A stretch of DNA of 5,547 nt from Paludibacteraceae bacterium (GCA_017646225.1 JAGCMZ010000170.1:1-5547); one strand, 5' to 3'. Numbered from the stretch's first letter, positions 1 through 5,527 are shown. The notes: generated by a model not told the origin, from the sequence alone. Numbers and translations are program-made.

Positions 1-732
1 CGCAACATTGTAACCGATATTGCTGGTACTACCCGCGATTCTATTTATACCAAATACGACAAATTTGGCAAATCGTTCTATCTAGTGGATACTGCAGGTA
101 TTCGTAAAAAATCAAAGGTAAACGAAGATTTGGAGTTTTACTCGGTGATGCGTTCTATTCGTGCTATCGAAAACAGCGACGTATGCGTGTTGATGTTGGA
201 TGCTACTCGTGGTATTGAGGGGCAAGACCAAAATATCTTCTCGCTTATTCAACGCAATAGCAAGGGCCTAGTGGTGTGTGTAAACAAGTGGGACTTGGTA
301 GAAGAGCGCACTAGCAAAGCTGTTAAAACCATGGAAGAAGCCATTCGTAATCGCTTTGCTCCTTTTACCGATTTCCCCATAGTATTTGCTTCTGCTCTTA
401 CCAATCACCACATTTACAAGGTAATAGAAGAAGCGATGCGTGTGTTCGAAAATCGTAGTCGCCGCATTCCTACCAATAAACTAAACGAATTCTTCTTGCC
501 ACTTATAGAGAACTATCCACCACCAGCACTAAAAGGCAAGTACATTAAAATTAAGTACGTGATGCAAATTCCCGAAACCAAGACTCCTACGTTCTTGTTC
601 TTTGCTAATTTGCCTCAGTACATCAAAGATCCTTACAAGCGTTTCTTAGAGAATAAACTACGTTCTATGTGGGATTTGTGTGGAACACCGGTGCAGTTGT
701 TCTTCCGGGATAAATCCCACGACAGAAAGTAA
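1..732 (+). CDS. der: Ribosome-assembly GTPase Der (EngA), C-terminal part, 5' truncated
   Basis: This is the 3' portion of the double-GTPase Der, which acts in the cytoplasm in maturation of the 50S ribosomal subunit. The reading frame is open from base 1 ([14 protein letters not shown]...), so the CDS enters from outside the window; a GTG at 85 is an internal valine, not a start. Numbering from base 1, visible second-GTPase-domain motifs are G2 (AGTTRDS, about residues 8-14), G3 (DTAG, 30-33), G4 (NKWD, 95-98) and G5 (SAL, 131-133). The C-terminal KH-like domain follows from about residue 155 to 243 and includes [17 protein letters not shown] and [12 protein letters not shown]. From the usual family length I infer that the first G domain and the G1 loop of the second, roughly 190-200 residues, lie upstream. 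The stop codon TAA (730-732) sits at the left tip of the palindrome at 730-854. The identification is very secure. Confidence 0.97.
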   Translation, partial: RNIVTDIAGTTRDSIYTKYDKFGKSFYLVDTAGIRKKSKVNEDLEFYSVMRSIRAIENSDVCVLMLDATRGIEGQDQNIFSLIQRNSKGLVVCVNKWDLVEERTSKAVKTMEEAIRNRFAPFTDFPIVFASALTNHHIYKVIEEAMRVFENRSRRIPTNKLNEFFLPLIENYPPPALKGKYIKIKYVMQIPETKTPTFLFFANLPQYIKDPYKRFLENKLRSMWDLCGTPVQLFFRDKSHDRK

Positions 733-854
733 AAGCAAATTTTAAGCGCGAACTTCTGCGTTCTGCTTGCCCTCGAAATCCTCACTTACGCTTAGTAAGC
801 TCCGGTTTCTCAGGTTTCGCAAGCCTTGAATTTCACACTTAAAATTCACTTTTA
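730..854. repeat. Long imperfect palindrome after der (structured RNA or palindromic repeat)
   Basis: Nearly all of the der-FKBP gap can fold into one hairpin. The outer arms 730-756 and 828-854 are complementary at 22 of 27 positions. Inside these are GCTTG/CAAGC (765-769/820-824), CGAAA/TTTCG (774-778/815-819) and CCT/AGG (780-782/812-814), then an apical CTTAC-GCTTA-GTAAG stem-loop (785-799). Four of the five outer-arm mismatches are C-A or A-C on the plus strand and therefore become G-U pairs in minus-strand RNA, giving 26 of 27 pairs. There is no run of more than four T after the stem on either strand, so it is not a classic intrinsic terminator. I infer a palindromic intergenic repeat (REP/MITE-like) or a structured RNA of minus polarity; copy number cannot be seen from one window. 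The left tip overlaps der's stop codon. Confidence 0.75.
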
Positions 855-892
855 GGTAGGGATGTTTTAATTATTGACAATCGACAGATTTT

Positions 893-1312
893 ATGAAAAA
901 ACGACCCAAACATAAATTCAACCCCTATAAAGAGGCGAACGAGGTCTTTTTATCGCGCAAAGCGATGGAAGACGATGTCGTTGTGCTGGAAAGTGGGGTA
1001 ATGTACAAAAAACTAGTATCGGGTAGTGGAACGAAATGCCCAGGGCCTACGTCGTTGGTGTATGTGTACTACTCCGGAAAACTGATTGATGGTAGTGTGT
1101 TCGACTCCAATGTCAAGGATGCTACGCCAGCGCTTTTTCCCTTGCGCGATCTTATTATGGGGTGGCAAATTGCCTTGGTACGCATGCACGAAGGTGATAA
1201 ATGGGAAGTGTACATTCCGGCTAAACATGGATATGGTTCGCACGCAGCAGGCGACATCCCTGCACACAGTACGCTTATCTTTACCGTAGAACTCGTAAAA
1301 ATAGAACGCTGA
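893..1312 (+). CDS. FKBP-type peptidyl-prolyl cis-trans isomerase, short cytoplasmic form
   Basis: This 139-residue protein is predicted to catalyse cis-trans isomerisation of X-Pro bonds and assist protein folding. A basic leader without a hydrophobic signal (MKKRPKHKFNPYK) precedes one FKBP domain at about residues 35-138. Recognisable family segments are VYVYYSGKLIDGSVFDSN (56-73), DLIMGWQIAL (86-95), GDKWEVYIPAKHGYG (101-115) and a closing TLIFTVELVKI. By alignment from memory with human FKBP12, the pocket residues Tyr26, Phe36, Asp37, Ile56, Trp59, Tyr82 and Phe99 correspond to Tyr60, Phe70, Asp71, Ile88, Trp91, Tyr114 and Phe130. The usual His in VHYTG is Tyr59 here. The ATG at 893 follows an AT-rich leader with no Shine-Dalgarno, normal for Bacteroidota. 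Many Bacteroidota FKBPs are exported lipoproteins; the missing signal sequence makes a cytoplasmic location more likely. The stop TGA is followed directly by an in-frame TAG. Confidence 0.93.
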   Translation: MKKRPKHKFNPYKEANEVFLSRKAMEDDVVVLESGVMYKKLVSGSGTKCPGPTSLVYVYYSGKLIDGSVFDSNVKDATPALFPLRDLIMGWQIALVRMHEGDKWEVYIPAKHGYGSHAAGDIPAHSTLIFTVELVKIER

Positions 1313-1353
1313 TAGAGGTTTTAATAAAGTATACTCTAGCAATAGAACCAATA

Positions 1354-1384
1354 AAAAAACCGACCCTGTTGAGGTCGGTTTTTT
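1354..1384. terminator. Bidirectional intrinsic terminator between the FKBP gene and rplI
   Basis: A six-pair GC-rich stem, CCGACC (1360-1365) with GGTCGG (1373-1378), closes a 7-nt loop. It is flanked by six A on the left (1354-1359) and six T on the right (1379-1384). Read on either strand this gives a stem followed by a U tract, so it can end both the rightward FKBP transcript and the leftward rpsF-rpsR-rplI transcript. Confidence 0.93.
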
Positions 1385-1403
1385 ATTGTATAGTGTTTGC
1401 TAA

Positions 1404-1847
1404 TTATTCAGCAACAACTTCTACAGTAACTTCAGCGCTAACTTCTTTGTGAAGTTTAACAGCAACTTTTACAGTACCCAATTCTTTGATACCGTCTTTT
1501 AGTTGGATGGTACGTTTGTCGATGCTGATACCTTGTTTTTCCAATTCTTCAGCAATTTGCAAAGAAGTAACCGAACCAAAGATTTTGCCACCTTCGCTAG
1601 CTTTAGCAGCCAATTTAACAGTAGCAGCGTTGATTTTTTCTGCCAATGCTTCAGCGTCAGCTTTAATTTTAGCGATTTTGTGAGCGCGTTGTTTTAGTTC
1701 TTCTGCCAACATTTTTTCGGCAGCTGGAGTAGCCAAGATAGCTTTTCCTTGAGGAATTAAAAAGTTACGACCGTAACCATTTTTTACGATTACTACTTCG
1801 TCTTTGTAACCAAGACAGGAAATATCTACTTTCAAAATAATTTTCAT
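1404..1847 (-). CDS. rplI: 50S ribosomal protein bL9
   Basis: This 147-residue protein matches bL9, a large-subunit protein that binds 23S rRNA near the L1 stalk base and helps maintain translational fidelity. The N-terminal RNA-binding domain carries the family signature (LGYKDEVVIVKNGYGRNFL, residues 12-30, followed by IPQGKAI). An Ala/Lys/Glu-rich stretch (about 41-80) corresponds to the long connecting helix. The C-terminal domain starts around GGKIFGSVTSLQIAEEL (86-102). The length is normal for the family. The start ATG is preceded by a strong Shine-Dalgarno, AGGAGG, at 8 nt spacing, which is exceptional against most of the window. It is the last gene of rpsF-rpsR-rplI, 18 nt after the rpsR stop, and is followed by the bidirectional terminator. 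Confidence 0.98.
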   Translation of the reverse strand: MKIILKVDISCLGYKDEVVIVKNGYGRNFLIPQGKAILATPAAEKMLAEELKQRAHKIAKIKADAEALAEKINAATVKLAAKASEGGKIFGSVTSLQIAEELEKQGISIDKRTIQLKDGIKELGTVKVAVKLHKEVSAEVTVEVVAE

Positions 1848-1855
1848 AGCTTTTT

Positions 1856-1861
1856 CCTCCT
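1856..1861 (-). promoter_or_regulatory. Strong Shine-Dalgarno of rplI
   Basis: On the minus strand AGGAGG lies 8 nt before the rplI ATG, just after the rpsR stop codon and an adjacent in-frame TAA. It gives at least six contiguous pairs with the 16S anti-SD core CCUCC(U). The FKBP, BspA-like, cysK and CGCAxxG starts in this window have nothing comparable at usable spacing. Confidence 0.85.
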
Positions 1862-1865
1862 CTTA

Positions 1866-2135
1866 TTATTTCATCATATCGGTTACGTATGGAAGCAAAG
1901 CCAAGTGGCGTGCTCTTTTAACAGCTTGGGCAACTTGACGTTGGAATTTCAACGAAGTACCGGTAAGACGACGAGGAAGGATTTTACCTTGCTCGTTCAA
2001 GAATTTTTTCAAGAATTCAGGATCCTTGTAGTCGATATAACGAATACCGCTTTTTTTGAAACGGCAGTATTTTTTCTTTTTGTTGTCCACTGATTGTGGA
2101 GTCAAATAACGAATTTCAGATTGATTCTGTGCCAT
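1866..2135 (-). CDS. rpsR: 30S ribosomal protein bS18
   Basis: This 89-residue basic protein is bS18, which pairs with bS6 on the 30S platform beside the 3' end of 16S rRNA. Diagnostic segments are YCRFKKSGI (23-31), [19 protein letters not shown] (34-52), [15 protein letters not shown] (53-67) and [14 protein letters not shown] (71-84). Only one cysteine (Cys24) is present, so this is the form without a zinc-binding cysteine set. In Bacteroidota, bS18, bS6 and bS21 are known to form the pocket that hides the anti-Shine-Dalgarno. Notably, this gene carries the strongest Shine-Dalgarno in the window, and its first two bases overlap the rpsF stop codon. It lies 12 nt after rpsF and 18 nt before rplI, so the three are almost certainly co-transcribed. 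Confidence 0.98.
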   Translation of the reverse strand: MAQNQSEIRYLTPQSVDNKKKKYCRFKKSGIRYIDYKDPEFLKKFLNEQGKILPRRLTGTSLKFQRQVAQAVKRARHLALLPYVTDMMK

Positions 2136-2142
2136 GATATTT

Positions 2143-2149
2143 CCTCCTT
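2143..2149 (-). promoter_or_regulatory. Very strong Shine-Dalgarno of rpsR, overlapping the rpsF stop
   Basis: On the minus strand the sequence reads TAAGGAGGAAATATC before the rpsR ATG. AAGGAGG can pair continuously over 7 nt with the 16S 3' tail at 7 nt spacing. The TAA at its left edge (2150-2148) is the rpsF stop codon, so a ribosome terminating on rpsF sits on the rpsR initiation signal. The sequence and spacing are seen directly; a regulatory role is inferred. Confidence 0.88.
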
Positions 2150-2489
2150 ATGCTTCAGTTTTACCTTGTTTTTTTCTTCTCTTTTCTGCGTATTCAGCAG
2201 CGTATTTGTCCAATTTCACGGTTAAGAAACGGATAACGCGTTCGTCACGACGGAATTGAGTTTCTAAAGTGTTGATTAACTCTGCATCTCCGGCAAATTC
2301 AATTAGTTGATAAAAACCGGTAGATTTTTTGTCGATAGGATAGGCAAGTTTGCGCAATCCCCAGTTTTCTTCGTTCAAAATTTCAGCGTTGGCATCGGTC
2401 AACACTTTTTTGAACTTTTCGACCGCTTCCTTCATCTGAACATCAGACAAAACGGGAGTCAAAATGAAAACGGTTTCATACTTGTTCAT
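2148..2489 (-). CDS. rpsF: 30S ribosomal protein bS6
   Basis: This 113-residue protein is bS6, the platform protein that forms a heterodimer with bS18 during 30S assembly. The family core is clear: [16 protein letters not shown] (1-16), the [24 protein letters not shown] segment in the middle, and [18 protein letters not shown] toward the end. A charged tail follows ([15 protein letters not shown]). The ATG at 2489 begins the conserved MNKYETVFI, so the start is secure. Only a weak, closely spaced AAAAGGA (4 nt from ATG) precedes it, unlike the strong sites of the next two genes. It is the first gene of the operon, about 50 nt downstream of a TATCTTTG promoter box and a leader hairpin. The stop codon overlaps the rpsR Shine-Dalgarno. 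Confidence 0.97.
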   Translation of the reverse strand: MNKYETVFILTPVLSDVQMKEAVEKFKKVLTDANAEILNEENWGLRKLAYPIDKKSTGFYQLIEFAGDAELINTLETQFRRDERVIRFLTVKLDKYAAEYAEKRRKKQGKTEA

Positions 2490-2525
2490 AATGTCCTTTT
2501 GTTTAATAGGTTAATAATAGTTTTG

Positions 2526-2543
2526 CGCTTTATACGTAAAGCG
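2526..2543 (-). promoter_or_regulatory. Hairpin at the predicted 5' end of the rpsF leader
   Basis: A perfect 7-bp inverted repeat, CGCTTTA/TAAAGCG (2526-2532 and 2537-2543), encloses a 4-nt loop. On the minus strand it begins about 5 nt after the TATCTTTG box, so the transcript may start almost at the base of this stem. It could be a 5' protective stem, a protein-binding leader element, or a DNA operator. I see no CCG trinucleotide in the leader, a hallmark of the known S6:S18-binding leader motif. Confidence 0.6.
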
Positions 2544-2547
2544 AGCG

Positions 2548-2555
2548 CAAAGATA
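2548..2555 (-). promoter_or_regulatory. Bacteroidota-type -7 promoter box for rpsF-rpsR-rplI
   Basis: On the minus strand the octamer TATCTTTG matches the Bacteroidota -7 consensus TAnnTTTG exactly and lies 58 nt before the rpsF ATG. The expected -33 region, about 17-23 nt upstream, is only a T run with no clear TTTG. Transcription would start near 2541-2543 and give a leader of roughly 50 nt. Confidence 0.75.
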
Positions 2556-2623
2556 CAACAAATAAATGAGATATAAAAAAGAGTAAAGAGAAAAATTCAT
2601 TTTTTTACTTTCTTTCTACAATG

Positions 2624-2655
2624 TTTGGGAGAAATACAAGAAAATTTTATTTTTA
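2624..2655 (+). promoter_or_regulatory. Possible promoter of the BspA-like gene
   Basis: TTTG (2624-2627) is followed after 20 bp by TATTTTTA (2648-2655), a one-mismatch version of TAnnTTTG. The spacing fits Bacteroidota promoters and would place the start about 16 nt before the ATG at 2677. The surrounding DNA is very AT-rich, so a chance match is possible. Confidence 0.3.
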
Positions 2656-2676
2656 CAGAAGGAAATTTTTAACTCC

Positions 2677-4068
2677 ATGAATATGAAAAAAATAGTTACT
2701 CTTTTAACCTTATTTGCCGTGGTTGCCCTACAAGCTTTTGCAACCAAAGTAACCGTTCAAGGTGTCGTTTATGGCGACAAGAATGAACATAGTGGCCTAA
2801 AAGAAGGCGAGGCTGCTGTTATTGATTATACTGACGATCTTACGGCCGATATGGTGATCGAAGACGAAGTGGAAATCAATGGTGTAAAACACCGGGTAGT
2901 GGAAATTATTGACGGTCTGTTTATGTATAAAACCTCGCATCGCGATGTCATTACATCGCTTCAGTTACCTGCAGGTTTAAAAAAGGTGGGACGTTATGCC
3001 TTTGAAGATTGCAAGAACTTGGAAACAATAACCGGCATTCCTACCTCTAACCTCGATTATATGGGCAATCGTGTCTTCGATGGCACCAAATGGATCAAAT
3101 CGCTATCGGGCGAGGGGGTGTATTTGTTTGGCGGTTGGGCCATTTCGTATATTGGCGAAGTACCCCAAAACGTAGTGATGCCAGCTGCTACCATTGGTAT
3201 TTGTGAAGGGTTCTTGCGAACTACAGGTTATAGCTATATAAATGTAAAAACCCTTCAACTCAACGAAGGATTAAAAGAGTTGAACTATCGTGCCTTTGAA
3301 GGATGCTATTATTTAAAGGTGGTAACTATTCCTGCGTCGGTAGAAAAAATAGACAGCGAAGCCTTTTATGGATGTGGCATCGCCGAGTACAACGTGGCCG
3401 AAGGCAATACCGTGTATAGCGCCGAAGATGGTATCCTTTATAATATCGATAAAACAAAATTATTGGCATACCCAGCCAAAAAAGTTGCCGAATCATTTAC
3501 CACCCCTGCTGGTGTGACCGAATTAGGCTCTTATGCGTTTTACGGATCGAGCCTTAAAAAATTAATTATTTCGGAGGGTATAGCCTATGTTCCCGATCAG
3601 GCCATCCGTGAAATGGCTTCTTTGGATTCGCTATCCTTGCCATCTACCCTTACCAAGATGGGATATGGAACTTTCTACTCGTGTAATAAGCTGAAGACCA
3701 TTGTGTTGCATGCGGTAGAGGTACCAACTTATCATGGTACAGATTTATCGGCAAGCAACTTTGATAATACCATTTTGTATGTGCCCGAAGAAAGCCTAAA
3801 TGCTTACCAAGCAGATGCCAAGTGGGGTAAATTAAACAACGCAGGGGCGCGCGATAACATTAAGCCCTTGACATTGCTAGATGAGGAAGACGGAGAAGGC
3901 TCTGGAGAAGGTGAAGGCTCTGGTGAGGGCGATACCACCGCGATTGAAAGTGTTTATGCCGACGACTCATCAGCGCCAGCGACTGTATACGACTTGGCAG
4001 GTCGCCCTGTTAAGAGTCCGTCAAAAGGCATTTATATTATCAATGGCAAAAAAGTGTATGTGCCATAA
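2677..4068 (+). CDS. Secreted BspA-like leucine-rich-repeat (LRR_5) protein
   Basis: This 463-residue protein begins with a typical signal peptide: Met-Lys-Lys, then a hydrophobic core (residues 6-19), with an AFA cleavage site after residue 22. There is no lipobox cysteine. The mature part carries BspA/LRR_5-type repeats, with AF-x-C/G-x-x-L-K turns at about 97-118 (GRYAFEDCKNL), 198-218 (NYRAFEGCYYL), 219-240 (DSEAFYGC), 277-298 (GSYAFYGSSLKKL) and 320-343 (GTFYSCNKLKTI). YSAEDGILYNIDKTKLLAYP (247-266) and ILYVPEESLNAYQADAKWG (366-384) are modules common in this family. An acidic Gly-Glu-Ser linker (405-419) leads to a C-terminal module, VYDLAGRPVKSPSKGIYI then NGKKVYVP, resembling short C-terminal sorting or anchor modules of secreted Bacteroidales proteins. 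BspA-like proteins are surface or secreted and several bind host proteins; the ligand here is unknown. An alternative start is Met3 (2683). No usable Shine-Dalgarno precedes it. Confidence 0.9.
   Translation: MNMKKIVTLLTLFAVVALQAFATKVTVQGVVYGDKNEHSGLKEGEAAVIDYTDDLTADMVIEDEVEINGVKHRVVEIIDGLFMYKTSHRDVITSLQLPAGLKKVGRYAFEDCKNLETITGIPTSNLDYMGNRVFDGTKWIKSLSGEGVYLFGGWAISYIGEVPQNVVMPAATIGICEGFLRTTGYSYINVKTLQLNEGLKELNYRAFEGCYYLKVVTIPASVEKIDSEAFYGCGIAEYNVAEGNTVYSAEDGILYNIDKTKLLAYPAKKVAESFTTPAGVTELGSYAFYGSSLKKLIISEGIAYVPDQAIREMASLDSLSLPSTLTKMGYGTFYSCNKLKTIVLHAVEVPTYHGTDLSASNFDNTILYVPEESLNAYQADAKWGKLNNAGARDNIKPLTLLDEEDGEGSGEGEGSGEGDTTAIESVYADDSSAPATVYDLAGRPVKSPSKGIYIINGKKVYVP
3892..3927 (+). repeat. Two-copy 18-bp tandem repeat encoding the Gly-Glu-Ser linker
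   Basis: Two adjacent 18-bp units, 3892-3909 and 3910-3927, agree at 15 of 18 bases and each encode GEGSGE. The differences are all third-position and silent. Being in frame and tandem, the tract could gain or lose whole units and so change linker length between strains. Confidence 0.85.
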
Positions 4069-4080
4069 GTCATCGAGGTA

Positions 4081-4127
4081 AAAAAATAATCCCCCAAACC
4101 ACTTAGCATAGTGACGTTTGGGGGATT
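4081..4127 (-). terminator. Intrinsic terminator of the cysK operon (minus strand)
   Basis: A 12-bp perfect stem, AATCCCCCAAAC (4088-4099) with GTTTGGGGGATT (4116-4127), encloses a loop with a further CACT/AGTG pairing (4100-4103/4110-4113). On the minus strand it is followed by A and then six T (RC of 4081-4086), an efficient layout for leftward termination. On the plus strand only GTTGTAT follows, so termination of the BspA-like transcript would be weaker. It lies 18 nt beyond the stop of the CGCAxxG gene. Confidence 0.9.
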
Positions 4128-4144
4128 GTTGTATAGATACGTTC

Positions 4145-4588
4145 TTATTTACCTTCTTCTAGCATATCGTATAGATATCCAGTAGTATCGGCTACTAGGC
4201 GAACACAAATGTCTTGGTGATGTTTGCGTTCGGTAACGTTGGTGGGGTTGGAATACTTAATAAGGAGTTCGTTGCAGTTGGTTTCGCCGTATTGGTCTTC
4301 TACTTTCTTGTTGAGTTCGCGCACGCGTTTGTATACTGCCATTTTTTGTTCCATTTGTTCGGGGCCTTCGTAGCCCTCTACCATGCCCAATACCATAAAG
4401 CCGCCTGTTAAAGCGCCGCATTTACTACGTAAGCGACCCATGCCGCCTCCAAAAGTGCCCGATATGCGTTTGGCAATGGTTTTGTCTAGGCCAATGCGGT
4501 CGGCAAAGGCTAGTAATACAGATTGTGAACAAGCGTGTCCTTCAGTAAAATATTTTACTGCTAAATCAATGGTTTCTTGTTTTGTCAT
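4145..4588 (-). CDS. C_GCAxxG_C_C family protein, putative redox or metal-binding
   Basis: This 147-residue protein has the cysteine pattern and glycine-rich centre of the C_GCAxxG_C_C family, whose biochemical role is not established. The four cysteines are Cys20 (EGHACSQSVL), Cys57 in SKCGALTGGFMVLG (55-68), Cys105 (TNCNELL) and Cys128 (DICVRLV). GTFGGGMGR (44-52) precedes the second cysteine. There is no signal peptide or CxxCH haem motif, so it should be cytoplasmic and is not a c-type cytochrome as it stands. The spacing of conserved cysteines suggests a metal, cluster or thiol-redox site; this is inference. The ATG lies 9 nt after the cysK stop, without a Shine-Dalgarno, so the two are probably one transcript, which hints at sulfur or redox metabolism. 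The gene is followed by the terminator at 4081-4127. Confidence 0.88.
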   Translation of the reverse strand: MTKQETIDLAVKYFTEGHACSQSVLLAFADRIGLDKTIAKRISGTFGGGMGRLRSKCGALTGGFMVLGMVEGYEGPEQMEQKMAVYKRVRELNKKVEDQYGETNCNELLIKYSNPTNVTERKHHQDICVRLVADTTGYLYDMLEEGK

Positions 4589-4597
4589 AATGGTTGA

Positions 4598-5527
4598 TTA
4601 TTTAAATAGTTCGGTCGATAGGTAGCGTTCGCCAGTATCGGGCAAAAGCACTACGATGGTTTTGCCTGCGTTTTCGGGCAAAAGCGCCAACTGGGTGGCG
4701 GCGGCCAAGGCACAACCCGATGAAATGCCCACCAAAATACCCTCGGTTTTTGCTAGTAGGCGGGCTTTTTCAAGTGCTTCGTTGCTGGTAATATCTATTA
4801 CTTTATCTACTACTTGTGCGTTGTAGTTATCGGGAATAAAACCAGCCCCTATGCCTTGTATTTTGTGCGGCCCTGCTGGGTTGCCGTTTAGCACGGCCGA
4901 TTCGGCGGGTTCTGCGCCTACTATTTCTATACTGTTTTTTTGTTCTTTTAGGTAGTTTCCTACGCCACTAATGTTGCCGCCTGTACCAATGCCTGCTACA
5001 AAAATATCTATCTTACCATCGGTATCGGCCCAAATTTCAGGGCCTGTGGTTAGGTAGTGTGCCATGGGGTTGGCGGGATTGGTAAATTGTCCGGCCATCC
5101 ATGCTCCTTTTATTTCTTGTAGCAAGGTGTTTGCTTTCTCAATGGCGCCTTTCATGCCTTGTGCGCCTGGGGTTAACACTACTTCTGCGCCGTAGGCTTG
5201 TGCCAATTTAATACGCTCTATGCTCATGGTATCGGGCATGGTAAGTATCAGTTTGTACCCCAATACAGCGCATGCCATGGCTAAACCTATCCCTGTATTA
5301 CCGCTAGTAGGTTCTATAATGGTAGCTCCGGCTTGCAACAAACCATCGGCAGCCGCTTGCTTTAGCATTTGCACGGCCACGCGGTCTTTGGCGCTGCCAC
5401 CGGGGTTAAAGGCCTCTACTTTGGCAACAAGGGTTGAAGTTAACCCCATTTGTTGGCTGTATCGCTCCAATGTCACCAAAGGTGTGCCACCCACAGTATC
5501 GATGATGTTAGAATAAATGCGTTTCAT
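4598..5527 (-). CDS. cysK: Cysteine synthase A (O-acetylserine sulfhydrylase)
   Basis: This 309-residue enzyme is a pyridoxal-phosphate-dependent cysteine synthase. It makes cysteine from O-acetylserine and sulfide in the cytoplasm, the last step of sulfur assimilation. The PLP-binding lysine is Lys47 in NPGGSAKDRVA (41-51). The substrate loop is PTSGNTGIGLA (73-83), the phosphate-binding loop is GTGGNISG (181-188), and the cofactor-ring serine lies in GISSGCA (267-273). MPDTMSIERI (97-106), QFTNPANPMAHYLTTGPEIW (147-166) and the closing PDTGERYLST are also typical. Length and domain order are those of complete CysK, and nothing key is missing. The ATG at 5527 starts the conserved MKRIYSNIIDTVGGTPLV. 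Only 20 nt upstream are in the window, so the promoter is not visible; no Shine-Dalgarno is present. It is the first visible gene of a two-gene operon with the CGCAxxG protein. Confidence 0.97.
   Translation of the reverse strand: MKRIYSNIIDTVGGTPLVTLERYSQQMGLTSTLVAKVEAFNPGGSAKDRVAVQMLKQAAADGLLQAGATIIEPTSGNTGIGLAMACAVLGYKLILTMPDTMSIERIKLAQAYGAEVVLTPGAQGMKGAIEKANTLLQEIKGAWMAGQFTNPANPMAHYLTTGPEIWADTDGKIDIFVAGIGTGGNISGVGNYLKEQKNSIEIVGAEPAESAVLNGNPAGPHKIQGIGAGFIPDNYNAQVVDKVIDITSNEALEKARLLAKTEGILVGISSGCALAAATQLALLPENAGKTIVVLLPDTGERYLSTELFK

Noticed and set aside
85..732. Der CDS beginning at GTG 85
   Set aside because: The frame is open and homologous to Der from base 1; the GTG is the valine before the DTAG motif. 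The gene is truncated by the window edge, not a short protein.
730..854. Palindrome as a simple intrinsic terminator of der
   Set aside because: It is far longer than typical terminators, has several internal loops, and is followed by only four T on either strand.
1013..1351. Minus-strand 112-codon open frame opposite the FKBP gene
   Set aside because: It is antisense to a clear FKBP gene, runs into the terminator region, and shows no recognisable domain. It is a shadow of the real gene.
2651..2676. GAAGGAAA as a Shine-Dalgarno for the BspA-like gene
   Set aside because: It lies about 12 nt or more from the ATG, too far for normal use, and the lineage mostly does not use such sites.
3881..4081. 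Plus-strand 66-codon frame overlapping the BspA-like gene 3' end
   Set aside because: It is an out-of-frame reading of the repeat-rich linker region; the BspA-like frame gives the family C-terminal module.
5220..5516. Plus-strand 98-codon open frame opposite cysK
   Set aside because: It is fully antisense to conserved cysK coding sequence and has no recognisable family features.
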